The notes under the pieces are model-generated. The model was not told where the DNA came from. It searched no databases and saw only the letters and a list, made by a program, of their open reading frames with translations. Positions 9,067 to 16,676 of a stretch of 64,000 bases of DNA are shown here, one piece after another (position 1 is the first letter of the stretch; each line of letters begins with the position of its first letter). This stretch comes from Kribbella flavida DSM 17836 (lineage in GTDB: Bacteria; Actinomycetota; Actinomycetes; Propionibacteriales; Kribbellaceae): the NCBI RefSeq assembly GCF_000024345.1, contig NC_013729.1:310001-374000 (forward strand), written 5' to 3'. The translations under genes were made by a program, and so were the position numbers.

Positions 9067-9286
9067 TGCCCTCGCCCGCCCCTCGGTCCGTGCTTTACTG
9101 CTGCTGGTGCGATTCCAAGGTGTGACGGCAGGGAGCTGATCCCGGGCCCGTCGGCTCCGTACGGCGTACGGAGTGACCCGGCGACAACCGGGGCCACGCG
9201 GTGATACCCCGCTCGGTGCTCCGTCGAGGGCACCTCTGCTCGGACCTGTCAGGGTCCCTGGTCGTCGCTGACACAGGAGCTGGCAC
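9067..9286 (+). ncRNA. Long structured 5' leader of the ribE/ribB-like gene, candidate riboswitch of unresolved class
   Basis: The 258-base gap before the fusion gene is unusually rich in perfect hairpins. 9067-9074 (TGCCCTCG) pairs with 9225-9232 (CGAGGGCA). Inside are GACGG/CCGTC (9124-9152), CTCCGTAC/GTACGGAG (9155-9173), CCCGG/CCGGG (9177-9192) and GCGG/CCGC (about 9198-9212). GGTGC/GCACC (9215-9234) would compete with the outer stem. The segment GGTGCGATTCC...GACGG resembles the GGTGAAATTCC...GACGG signature of FMN (RFN) riboswitches. The rest of the RFN consensus (ACCGGCGGT, AGCCCGCGA) is absent. An FMN-variant or other riboflavin-pathway sensor is a fair hypothesis; an ordinary attenuator is the alternative. 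AGGAG precedes the ATG. Confidence 0.45.
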
Positions 9287-10498
9287 ATGTTCACAGGAAA
9301 AATCGAGCACACCGCGATCGTCACCGCGGTGGAGGCGGACGCGCTACGGGTCCAGATCGATCCGTCGGCGCCGTTGGTGGAGGGCGGCGCGGTCTGCCTC
9401 GACGGGGTCCGGATGACGATGCAGTCGGTCGCTCCCGGCGAGTTGGTCGCCACGGTCACCGACGAGACCCGTCGCCGGACCACGCTGGACCGGGTCGCCG
9501 CCGGCGCGCGGCTGCACTTCGAGCTGCCGGTCGCCGCGGGGGACCGGATCGACGGGCACCTGGTCCAGGGTCATGTCGAGGGAGTCGGCAAGGTGCTGCG
9601 GGTCGATGACGAGCCGGCCGGCCGCCGGGTCTGGATCAAGCCGGCCGACCGGTTGCTCGCCCGGCTCGTGGCGAAGTCGTCGGTCGCGGTGAACGGGGTC
9701 AGCCTGACCGTGGCCGAGGTGCTCAAGGACCGCTTCACCGTCGTCCTGGTGCCGAACACGCTGCGCCGTACGACGCTCGGCGACCTGGCTGTCGGCGACC
9801 GGGTCAACGTGGAGAGCGACCTGGTCACCCGGATGGCCCGGGAGGGGCACGGTCCCGAGCTGCTGCGGGCTGTCGCCCGCCTGCCCTGGACCGGTCACCT
9901 GAGCGGCGAGGCCGGCGTTCAGAAAGTGGTGGCGCAGCTGGCGGCGGGAGGCGGCGTGGTGGTCTGGGACCCGGCGCTGGAAGGTGAGGGCGACGTCGTT
10001 TTCGCCGCCGAGCGGTTCCGGCCGGAGGCGATGACGTTCCTGCTCACCCAGGTCTGCGGGCACACCACGATCCCTTGTGCTGCTGAGGTTCTCCAGCGGC
10101 TGGAGGTCCCGCCGATGCCGGGGGGCGGGGATCGCCAGGGAACGGCGATGCACGTTCCGGTGGACCTGGCGTCGTCGCCGGGGACCGGGGTGAGCGCGGC
10201 CGACCGGGCCGCGACCATTCGCCGGCTGGCCGCGCCGGACGCCGTGCCGTCGGACTTTCTCCGGCCCGGGCACGTGTTTCCGCTGGCCGCACGTCCTGGT
10301 CTGCTGGCCGAGCGGAAGGGGCACACCGAGGCGACGGTCGCGCTGTGCGTGGCCGCCGGGCTGGCGCCGGTCGGGGTGTGCTGCGAGGTGATGCGGCCGG
10401 ACGGCGTGATGGCGCAGGCGGCCGAGCTGGAGCAGTTCGCGATGCGCTGGGAGCTGCCGATGATCGACGTCGACGACCTGGTCCGGTGGCTGTCGTGA
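9287..10498 (+). CDS. Fusion of riboflavin synthase-like (RibE) and DHBP synthase-like (RibB) domains
   Basis: 403 residues. Residues 1-190 form two lumazine-binding repeats. The start MFTGKIE matches the MFTGIIE of riboflavin synthase alpha, and repeat 2 keeps SSVAVNGVSLTV (131-142) and VGDRVNVESDL (169-179). Residues about 205-403 are a DHBP synthase domain: LEGEGDVVFAAERF (231-244), GTGVSAADRAATI (299-311), FLRPGHVFPL (324-333), GHTEA (345-349) and CCEVMRPDG (365-373). Key departures are seen. In repeat 1 the NGVCLT-type motif is DGVRMT, and the Arg of the DHBPS RENEGD motif is replaced by Leu. Catalysis in the riboflavin pathway is therefore uncertain; a paralogue with a new role is possible. 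The stop overlaps the methyltransferase start. Confidence 0.85.
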   Translation: MFTGKIEHTAIVTAVEADALRVQIDPSAPLVEGGAVCLDGVRMTMQSVAPGELVATVTDETRRRTTLDRVAAGARLHFELPVAAGDRIDGHLVQGHVEGVGKVLRVDDEPAGRRVWIKPADRLLARLVAKSSVAVNGVSLTVAEVLKDRFTVVLVPNTLRRTTLGDLAVGDRVNVESDLVTRMAREGHGPELLRAVARLPWTGHLSGEAGVQKVVAQLAAGGGVVVWDPALEGEGDVVFAAERFRPEAMTFLLTQVCGHTTIPCAAEVLQRLEVPPMPGGGDRQGTAMHVPVDLASSPGTGVSAADRAATIRRLAAPDAVPSDFLRPGHVFPLAARPGLLAERKGHTEATVALCVAAGLAPVGVCCEVMRPDGVMAQAAELEQFAMRWELPMIDVDDLVRWLS

Positions 10499-11187
10499 AG
10501 GGCGCCGACCTGTACGACGATCCGGACTTCCTGGCGGGCTACCGGGAGTTGCGGCGCAGCGGGCTCGGCCTCAACGAGGTGCTGGAAATCCCCGCGGTGG
10601 ACGCCTTGCTGCCGCCCGTCGGCGGGCTGCGGGTCGCGGACCTCGGCTGTGGCGAAGGGAGCCTCGCCGTACGGCTGGCCGAGTCCGGTGCTCAGGTGGT
10701 CGCGGTTGACGCGTCGGCCGCCATGCTCGCGAACGCCCGACCGCACCCCGGCGTCCGGTACATCCGGTGCGACCTGGCGGAGCTCGAGCTGCCGGCGGAC
10801 TCGATCGACCTGGTGGTGAGCAGCCTGGCGCTGCACTACGTCGAGGACTTCTCTGGGCTCGTACGGCGGGTGGCGGCGTGGTTGGTGCCGGGTGGACAGT
10901 TCGTGTTCTCGGTCGAGCATCCGGTGGTCACAGCTCCGGTGAAGCAGGCCGATCTCGTGGTCGACGACTACGCGGACGAGGGCCAACGGCAACGACAGTG
11001 GTTCGTCGACGGGGTGGTGAAGTACCACCGGACCATCGGGTCGACGCTGGAGGCGCTGCTGTCCGCCGGATTCACCGTCCAGGCGGTACGCGAGCCGCAA
11101 CCCACCGCCGAGCAGGTACGCCGGTCGCCGCACCTGGTACTTCACCGCCGCAGACCACCGTTGCTGGTCGTCTCCGCGCGCGGCTGA
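10495..11187 (+). CDS. Class I SAM-dependent methyltransferase
   Basis: 230 residues. The GTG at 10495 overlaps the previous stop (GTGA), indicating translational coupling with the RibE/RibB-like fusion. The Rossmann motif I is VADLGCGEGSLAVRLA, followed by VVAVDASAAML, then DLVVSSLALHYVED and LVPGGQFVFSVEHP, all typical of Methyltransf_11. The acceptor is unknown. Its strict coupling to a flavin-pathway-like protein makes a flavin, lumazine or pyrimidine acceptor worth considering, but this rests on context only. Confidence 0.85.
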   Translation: MKGADLYDDPDFLAGYRELRRSGLGLNEVLEIPAVDALLPPVGGLRVADLGCGEGSLAVRLAESGAQVVAVDASAAMLANARPHPGVRYIRCDLAELELPADSIDLVVSSLALHYVEDFSGLVRRVAAWLVPGGQFVFSVEHPVVTAPVKQADLVVDDYADEGQRQRQWFVDGVVKYHRTIGSTLEALLSAGFTVQAVREPQPTAEQVRRSPHLVLHRRRPPLLVVSARG

Positions 11188-11189
11188 CC

Positions 11190-11400
11190 CGCGCAGGGAG
11201 GGCTCGGCTCAGTCGACGGCGAGCGACCCTGCGCGCCGTCGCGTACCTGCGCAGCAGCACGGGCCGCAGCCAGCGGATCGGCGGCGGGAAGTTCGCCGTC
11301 ATGACGTCGTAGCCCTGGGCCTTCGACGGGTTTTCCATCAGGCCCAGCACCCACTCGGGTCCGGACTTCGGCGCCCCGGCGACGACGGCCTTGTGACCCC
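11190..11400 (-). pseudogene. Possible gene remnant
   Basis: The minus strand encodes a stretch with normal-looking codon use (GHKAVVAGAPKSGPEWV, then LGLMENPSKAQGYDV and IRWLRPVLLRRYATARR). It resembles the C-terminal end of a short-chain dehydrogenase-type protein. Upstream in the same frame there is a TAG and no start codon, and the N-terminal part is missing. It could be the tail of a decayed gene. I see no other feature in the 295-base gap, and chance cannot be excluded. Confidence 0.25.
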
Positions 11401-11482
11401 GGGCGCGGTCAGCCGTTAGAGTTACCGACGGGAAACATCGGCTCTAGCGCCGGGCGGTGCCCGGCGGGCTCGGAGGATCGAC

Positions 11483-11890
11483 GTGGCGCTGGGTAGGACG
11501 TCCCCGCGGGACCTGCCGCTGTTCGCGGACTTGTCCGGGCGGGAGATCAAGGACATCTTCCGGGCCGGCGAGGAGGTCTCGGTACCGGCCGGCTGGTCGT
11601 TGATCCTGGAGCAGACGCCGCCGGACGCGGCGTACCTGATCCTGGCCGGGACGGCGGCGGTCCGGGTCAAGGGCGAGGAGATCGCCGAGCTCGGACCGGG
11701 CGACATCGCCGGCGAGGTCGCGGTCCGGCAGAACCGGTTGCGGACGGCAACGGTCACGGCGAAGTCGCGGCTGCAGCTGCTGCACTTCACCCGGGAGAAG
11801 TTCGACGAGCTGACCCGCCGGCTGCCCACCTTCCGCGACGCCGTCGACGCCACCATCGCCGAACGCCGTGGCCCCCAGCCCGACGCCTGA
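11483..11890 (+). CDS. Cyclic nucleotide-binding (CRP-like CNB) domain protein
   Basis: 135 residues, starting at a GTG with GGAGG upstream. The whole protein is one CNB beta-roll: LFADLSGREIKDIFRAGEEVSVPAGWSL, then AYLILAGTAAVRV and the phosphate-binding-cassette region LGPGDIAGEVAVRQNRLRTATV. The canonical GE...R-A pattern is present as GEVAVRQNRLRTAT. There is no helix-turn-helix, so it is a stand-alone sensor, not a CRP transcription factor. Its last codons overlap by 23 bases with the cyclase gene that follows. The obvious inference is that it binds the cyclase product or regulates that enzyme. Confidence 0.85.
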   Translation: MALGRTSPRDLPLFADLSGREIKDIFRAGEEVSVPAGWSLILEQTPPDAAYLILAGTAAVRVKGEEIAELGPGDIAGEVAVRQNRLRTATVTAKSRLQLLHFTREKFDELTRRLPTFRDAVDATIAERRGPQPDA

Positions 11891-12971
11891 CCCCAGCGCC
11901 GGTACCGCGGACGGTGGGGCCGCCGGCCCGGCAGGCGTTTTCGCCGCAGATGCCCGGAGCGACGCCGCCGCGCGTGACGGCGATTCCGGCGGTCGGCCCG
12001 GCGGCGCGCCGGACCTGGACGCGTTGGCGAAGGAGTTCGAGCGGGCGCTGCTCGGGGGTGAGCGGAAGTTCACCCGCCGGCAGGTGTCGGAGCGGGCCGG
12101 GATTTCCACCGAGCGGGCCGAGCGGATGTGGCGCGCGCTCGGCTTCGCGACCGTGCCGGACGACGAGCTCGCCTTCACCGACGACGACGTGGAGGCGCTG
12201 CGGCTGGTCGCGGCGCTGGAGGACGACAACTTCATCGACCCCGCGATCGAGTCGTCGCTGGCCCGCAAGCTCGGCCAGACCCAGTCGCGGCTGGCCTCCT
12301 GGCAGTCGGCGATGTTCCTGGAGTTCCTGGCCGGCGCGAAGCTGCCGGCCGACGAGGCGATCGAGGTCGCGGGCTTGCTGCTGCCCGCGATGGAGCGGCT
12401 GCAGACCTACGTCTGGCGCCGGCACCTGGCCGCCGCCGCGGGCCGGGCCGTGGCCGGGTCCGACGAGCTGGCCCGCGGGATCCGCTGCGTCGGGTTCGCC
12501 GACATCGTCAGCTACACCCGGCTGACCCGGCGGCTCTCCGAGGCCGGGCTGGGCGAACTGATCGAGCGGTTCGAGGGCATGGCCGCCGACGTCGTCGCGC
12601 TGAACGGCGGCCGGGTGATCAAGTCGATCGGCGACGAGGTCCTGTTCGTCACCGACACCGCCGCCCAGGGCGCCGCCGTCGCGCTCGCGCTGCAGGACGA
12701 GGTTGCCGCGACCGAGGGCCTGCCCGAGCTGCGGATCGGGCTCGCGTACGGCAGCATCCTGATCCGCCTCGGCGACGTGTACGGCGAAACGGTCAACCTG
12801 GCCGCGCGGCTCACCTCCGAGTGCAAACCCGGTCGCGTGCTGGCCGATCGCGAACTGGCCGCCGCCCTCGACGGCCACTCGGCGTACCGGTTGCGGCGCC
12901 TGCGCCGGGTCTCGGTCCGCGGCTACCACCACCTCACGCCGTACGCGCTGCAACGGGCTGCCGAGCGCTGA
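11868..12971 (+). CDS. Class III adenylate/guanylate cyclase with regulatory N-terminal domain
   Basis: 367 residues. After a disordered Ala/Gly-rich head (1-50) comes a helical regulatory domain (about 55-195) like the autoinhibitory region of mycobacterial Rv1264-type cyclases, then the catalytic domain (200-367). Class III residues are visible: metal Asp212 (FADIVSYT), Asp256 (SIGDEVLF), substrate-specifying Lys252, and Asn310 and Arg314 in YGETVNLAARL. All are consistent with an active enzyme forming cAMP or cGMP. The GTG start lies inside the end of the CNB-protein gene, so synthesis of the two is coupled. No transmembrane segment is seen. Confidence 0.9.
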   Translation: MAPSPTPDPSAGTADGGAAGPAGVFAADARSDAAARDGDSGGRPGGAPDLDALAKEFERALLGGERKFTRRQVSERAGISTERAERMWRALGFATVPDDELAFTDDDVEALRLVAALEDDNFIDPAIESSLARKLGQTQSRLASWQSAMFLEFLAGAKLPADEAIEVAGLLLPAMERLQTYVWRRHLAAAAGRAVAGSDELARGIRCVGFADIVSYTRLTRRLSEAGLGELIERFEGMAADVVALNGGRVIKSIGDEVLFVTDTAAQGAAVALALQDEVAATEGLPELRIGLAYGSILIRLGDVYGETVNLAARLTSECKPGRVLADRELAAALDGHSAYRLRRLRRVSVRGYHHLTPYALQRAAER

Positions 12972-13013
12972 CCCCGCCGCGTGCGGGCGAGCCGCTGACC
13001 GGACAATGGTCGA

Positions 13014-13736
13014 GTGCGTGAACTCCTCACCCCGGCAGAGCTGGTCGAGGCAGCCGAAGGCGACCTGATCCCCGTCTGGGCCGGCCAGGGGCGACTCGGC
13101 GCCGACGTCCGGGCCTGGTACGCCGAGGGGGCGGTCGCCGTGGCGGCGCCCGATCTGTCCCGGCGCGACCGGCTGGCGGTCGCCGGGCCGGTGGACGCGC
13201 TGGCTCCGTTGGTCGAGCAGGTGCTCGAAATCGTGGGACCGGGTTTTCGGCCGTTCGGCGAGGAGCCGCTGATCCGGGGACTGACCGAGCGGGTGCCAGG
13301 GCTGTCGTTCCGGGCGGCGTTCGGCTGGATGGAGACGGACGCGGCGCCGGCCGAGACGACGACCGCTCGCTGGTTGCCCGACGACCGGGGCGTCGCGGAG
13401 CTGCTGGACGAGGCGTCGCCGACGTCGTACGCCTGGCCGGGCAGCACCGGCGTCCGGCGCTGGGCCGCGATCGCCGACGACCGCGATGCGCTGGTGAGCG
13501 TCGCAGCTGACGCCTGGAGTGCGCCGGAGGTCGGCTTCCTGGCCGGGGTGGCGACCAGACCGGTGGCGCGGGGCCGTGGGTTGTCGCGGCAGGTGTGTGC
13601 GTTCGTGACGGCCGAGCTGGTGAAGCAGCACGGGCGGGCCGCGCTGATGGTCGACGCGGAGAACGCGGCAGCGATCGCGGTCTACCAGCGGCTGGGCTAC
13701 CGGTACCGCCCTGTCGCCGCCGCGCACCACGCCTAG
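13014..13736 (+). CDS. GNAT family N-acetyltransferase
   Basis: 240 residues from a GTG. The C-terminal third is a GNAT fold: VGFLAGVATRPVARGRGLSRQVCAFV (acetyl-CoA-binding RGRGLS, Q/RxxGxG/A type) then AALMVDAENAAAIAVYQRLGYRY. The N-terminal 120 residues resemble the divergent first half of tandem-GNAT proteins. It transfers an acetyl group from acetyl-CoA to an unknown amine. It follows the cyclase gene by 42 bases and converges with the membrane-protein gene at 13743. Confidence 0.8.
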   Translation: MRELLTPAELVEAAEGDLIPVWAGQGRLGADVRAWYAEGAVAVAAPDLSRRDRLAVAGPVDALAPLVEQVLEIVGPGFRPFGEEPLIRGLTERVPGLSFRAAFGWMETDAAPAETTTARWLPDDRGVAELLDEASPTSYAWPGSTGVRRWAAIADDRDALVSVAADAWSAPEVGFLAGVATRPVARGRGLSRQVCAFVTAELVKQHGRAALMVDAENAAAIAVYQRLGYRYRPVAAAHHA

Positions 13737-13742
13737 GGACGG

Positions 13743-15080
13743 TCAGCGGGTGGGGGCGACCGTAAGGGTCACGCCGGGAGTGGCCGGGGTGGTCGGCTTG
13801 CCGGAGGGCGTTGCCGACGGCGGCACCGACGGGCCCGGCGGGGTCTGCGACGGCCCGGACGGGGTCGTGCTCGGCGTCGTGCTCGGGGTCGTGCTCGGGG
13901 TCGTCGTCGCGCCCGGGCCGGCGCTCGGAGTCCGGAGTGGCCGGATCGGGGTGGCCGGGGCCGGCGGTGGCACGAAAGGCGCCCGGGTGGTGTCGCGGCA
14001 CTCCTCCCAGCCGGGCGACTCGGTGGACAGGGTGTGGTCGATCACCGGCTGCGGGAACAGGTTGCTCACCGCCTCCGTGCTCTCCCAGGTGCCCGCACCG
14101 CCTTCGCCGTAGAGGGCGACGCAGTCGGCGAGCGGCAGGTTGAGCGGCTTGCCGTCCTGGGCGTAGAGGCGGACGCTGACCGGCCGGCCCTGCTCGTCGA
14201 ACGGGTAGATGTTCGAGATCGACTCACCGTCCAGCGTCAGCCCGGTCGGCGCGTAGCTGCTCGACGAGCTGCCGTCGTCGTAACCGGAGAACGAGAACAG
14301 GCCGTTCGACTGCCCGGTGAAAGCGGCCGCGAAGACCGCCGGCACCGCCAGCGCGGCGACCACGTTCAGCGGTACGACGTACCAGAGCCACCGGCGGTCC
14401 TGCTGGGTCCGGCGGCCGACCCAGATCGACACCCCGGCTCCGGCCAGCGCGCCGACGACCGCGACCGCCCCGGCGCCGAACAGCGCGAAGAAGCCGCCAC
14501 CCCCGGCCATGCCGCGAGCGACCCACCAGACCGGCTGGCCGACGGCGACCAGCTCGTGCCGGACGTTCGGCGGGATCTGGTCGATCACCCCGCGCAGGTA
14601 CTCGGCGGCGCGGGCCCCGCGTGGGGTGTCCAGCACGCTGCGTGGCGGGTTGGCGCCGAGTGCGCGCAGGCCGATGTACGCGGCGCCGAACAGCACGATC
14701 AACCCGATCGCGCCGAAGAACGCCAGGCCGTCGGAGGCGCCGGTCAGCAGACCGATGAGCACGAAGAACGGGCCGACGGTGCCGGCCACGATTCCCCAGT
14801 GCAGCGCCCGGTCGGCCGCGGTGCTGGTGGGCTTCTTGGGCCGGCCCGGAGGCGGGTAGCCGGCCGCGGCGCGCAGCTCGCCGGCGTACTCGCGCGGGCT
14901 GCCGAGCCGCTCGCGCAGCTCGTCGGCGGTCGGCTCCTGCTGGAACTCCGCCGCGACCTCGGTGAGGTGGCCGGCGACGTCCTCGAGCACGTCCTCCAGC
15001 TCACCCGGCGGCAGGTCGCTCAGCTCCGCCCGGACCTGGGCCAGGTAGATCGCGATCGCTCCGGTCAGAGTGCTGTTCAC
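13743..15080 (-). CDS. HAAS-domain membrane protein, partner of PadR regulator
   Basis: 445 residues. Start at the GTG at 15080, which overlaps the PadR stop (GTGA). Residues 1-80 are the helical HAAS/DUF1700-type signalling domain (LSDLPPGELEDVLEDVAGHL, ADELRERLGSPREYAGELRAA). Four or five membrane segments follow (GPFFVLIGLLTGA, FFGAIGLIVLFGAAYIGL, FFALFGAGAVAVVGALAGAGVSIWV, WYVVPLNVVAALAVPAVFAAAF). An extracellular segment and a long Pro/Thr/Ser-rich tail with TTPSTTPST-type repeats complete the protein. PadR-HAAS pairs are common in Gram-positives and are thought to adjust envelope responses; the stimulus is unknown. Confidence 0.75.
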   Translation of the reverse strand: MNSTLTGAIAIYLAQVRAELSDLPPGELEDVLEDVAGHLTEVAAEFQQEPTADELRERLGSPREYAGELRAAAGYPPPGRPKKPTSTAADRALHWGIVAGTVGPFFVLIGLLTGASDGLAFFGAIGLIVLFGAAYIGLRALGANPPRSVLDTPRGARAAEYLRGVIDQIPPNVRHELVAVGQPVWWVARGMAGGGGFFALFGAGAVAVVGALAGAGVSIWVGRRTQQDRRWLWYVVPLNVVAALAVPAVFAAAFTGQSNGLFSFSGYDDGSSSSSYAPTGLTLDGESISNIYPFDEQGRPVSVRLYAQDGKPLNLPLADCVALYGEGGAGTWESTEAVSNLFPQPVIDHTLSTESPGWEECRDTTRAPFVPPPAPATPIRPLRTPSAGPGATTTPSTTPSTTPSTTPSGPSQTPPGPSVPPSATPSGKPTTPATPGVTLTVAPTR

Positions 15081-15409
15081 GCCGCCTCCTCCTTCTGGGC
15101 CAGCAGACCGGCCATCGTTCCGGCGAAGTGGTTCCAGGTCTTGGTGGACTCGGCCAGCAGGTTGTGGCCGGTCTGGTTGAGCCCGTAGTACTTGCGGTGC
15201 GGTCCTTCCTCGCTCGGCTGCACGTACGACGTGAGCGCGCCGGCCGCGAACAACCGCCGCAGCGTGCCGTACACCGAGGCGTCGGCGACGTCCTCCAGCC
15301 CAGCTGCGCGCAGCCGCCGCAGCACGTCGTACCCGTAGCCGTCGCCGTCCCGCAGCACGGCGAGCACGGCCAGATCCAGCACGCCCTTGAGCAACTGGCT
15401 CGGATCCAT
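15077..15409 (-). CDS. PadR family transcriptional regulator
   Basis: 110 residues. The ATG at 15409 is preferred because GGAG lies 5 bases upstream; a GTG 6 bases earlier would be too close to it. The winged helix is typical: LLKGVLDLAVLAVLRDGDGYGYDVLRRL, SVYGTLRRLFAAGALTSY and GPHRKYYGLNQTGHNLL. PadR proteins bind inverted repeats and often repress their own operon. The downstream gene encodes a HAAS membrane protein, the usual partner. A 6-bp-arm inverted repeat in the upstream gap (15489-15511) could be the operator. Confidence 0.9.
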   Translation of the reverse strand: MDPSQLLKGVLDLAVLAVLRDGDGYGYDVLRRLRAAGLEDVADASVYGTLRRLFAAGALTSYVQPSEEGPHRKYYGLNQTGHNLLAESTKTWNHFAGTMAGLLAQKEEAA

Positions 15410-15488
15410 CACCACTCCAACCCGTTCGACTCCGACGCACCGCCCACCCGGCCCCCTCAGACCGGACGGGCGGTGCTCTGCCGTTCAC

Positions 15489-15511
15489 ACTACTACACAT
15501 CATGGAGTAGT
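15489..15511. promoter_or_regulatory. Inverted repeat ACTACT-N11-AGTAGT between divergent padR and AraC-type genes
   Basis: Perfect 6-bp arms (ACTACT at 15489-15494, AGTAGT at 15506-15511) lie in the AT-richer centre of the 180-base divergent gap. The position suits an operator for the PadR regulator or for the divergent AraC-DinB protein. PadR sites often have an ATGT/ACAT core; ACAT is present inside this repeat. Confidence 0.4.
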
Positions 15512-15588
15512 CCTCACTGCGTTACAGCTTCGTGCTCTCCGCAACTTCGATCAAGTCCCGGACGGCCCGGGGGCCGCACAGTGGAGAC

Positions 15589-16518
15589 ATGACCGATGTG
15601 TACGCCGAGTTCGTGGCGGCGGTTGCGGAGAGCCTGGACGGCAGCGGGACGACCGACGACCCCGCGACCGGGGTGACGCTCGCCCGGCGGGCGCACCTGT
15701 CGCGGTTCCACTTCGACCGGGTGATCAGTGCCGCGGCCGGGGAGTCGCCGGCGGCGTTCCGGCGCAGGTTGCTGCTGGAGCGCGCGGCGTACCGGCTGCT
15801 GGCCGAGCAGGTCGGGGTGCTGGAGATCGCCGTCGACGCCGGCTACAGCTCGCACGAGGCGTTCACCCGTGCCTTCACCCGGGCGTACGGGATGTCGCCG
15901 CGGACCTGGCGGCGAGAGCCGTCCAGGGTCTTCTTCCTGGCAGCCCCCAGCGGCGTGCACTTCCAGCCACCGGCCGGCTTGCGCCTGCCCGCGAGGAAAG
16001 AGGTGAAGGGAATGGACGTCCTGGTCAGGATGGTCGAGCACCACGTGTGGCTCACCGGCGAACTGATCGACCGCGGCAGCCGGCTCGACGCGGCGGCCCT
16101 GGACCGGCCGATCGAGCTCTCCATCGAGGGCATCGACGACGACGTCACGATCCGCTACCTGCTGGACCGTCTGGTCTGGCAGCAGGAGATGTGGCTGGCC
16201 TCGGTCGAGGACCGCCCGTTCCAGGTGCCCGAGTGCGGTCGGGAGGTGCGGACACCGATCCCGGACCTGCGCAGCCGGCACGCCGTCGCGGGTGAGCGCT
16301 TTGTTGCCCTGATCAACCAGTTGAACGAGCAGGGCCGGTTCGACGAGAGCTTCGTCGACACGACGTGTGAGCCGCCACGCGTTTTCACCTACGGCGGCAT
16401 GGTCGCGCACGTGCTGACCTTCGCGGCCCACCGGAGGTCGTTGCTGGTAGGAGCGTTCCACAGCGCCGGGGTACGCGACCTCGGCTTCGGCGACCCGATG
16501 CAGTTCGTCGCCGGCTGA
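15589..16518 (+). CDS. AraC-type HTH fused to DinB-like domain
   Basis: 309 residues from the ATG at 15589 with GTGGAG upstream. Residues 1-110 are an AraC double HTH (LARRAHLSRFHFDRVISAAAGESPAAFRRRL, then VGVLEIAVDAGYSSHEAFTRAFTRAYGMSPRTWR). Residues about 140-309 are a DinB-type four-helix bundle (LVRMVEHHVWLTGELIDRG, TIRYLLDRLVWQQEMWLAS, GGMVAHVLTFAAHRRSLLVGAF). Its His residues, at the positions of the DinB metal triad, are visible. The bundle may sense a small molecule or metal, making this a one-component regulator. The target is unknown; the divergent padR operon is the nearest candidate. Confidence 0.85.
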   Translation: MTDVYAEFVAAVAESLDGSGTTDDPATGVTLARRAHLSRFHFDRVISAAAGESPAAFRRRLLLERAAYRLLAEQVGVLEIAVDAGYSSHEAFTRAFTRAYGMSPRTWRREPSRVFFLAAPSGVHFQPPAGLRLPARKEVKGMDVLVRMVEHHVWLTGELIDRGSRLDAAALDRPIELSIEGIDDDVTIRYLLDRLVWQQEMWLASVEDRPFQVPECGREVRTPIPDLRSRHAVAGERFVALINQLNEQGRFDESFVDTTCEPPRVFTYGGMVAHVLTFAAHRRSLLVGAFHSAGVRDLGFGDPMQFVAG

Positions 16519-16647
16519 TTCTTGCCCCCAGCAACTGTCCCCGGGCCTGCGCCGCTGACGCCTTCGGTGACGACCGGGGCCTCGGACCACCACTGAGGCC
16601 GTCTACGGGGTCAGTCGTCACACAACGCATCAGCGGCCGATCGCGGG

Positions 16648-16662
16648 CGGTCCCGGGGACCG
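16648..16662. terminator. Short hairpin between convergent genes
   Basis: CGGTCCC/GGGACCG stem in the 158-base gap between the AraC-DinB gene and the convergent peptidase gene. No T-run follows, so its strength as a terminator is uncertain. Nothing else was recognised in this gap. Confidence 0.35.
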
Positions 16663-16676
16663 GCCGGCCGGAGGGG

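Noticed and set aside
9091..9286. Confident call of an FMN riboswitch
   Set aside because: Only the GGTG-ATTCC and GACGG pieces match. The ACCGGCGGT and AGCCCGCGA blocks are missing, so I kept it as an unresolved structured leader. TPP, SAM, cobalamin and c-di-AMP consensus patterns fit no better.
7739..11187. A natural-product cluster formed by the glycosyltransferase, flavin-type fusion and methyltransferase
   Set aside because: The glycosyltransferase is divergently transcribed and no other tailoring, resistance or core biosynthetic gene is present; only the fusion and methyltransferase are physically coupled.
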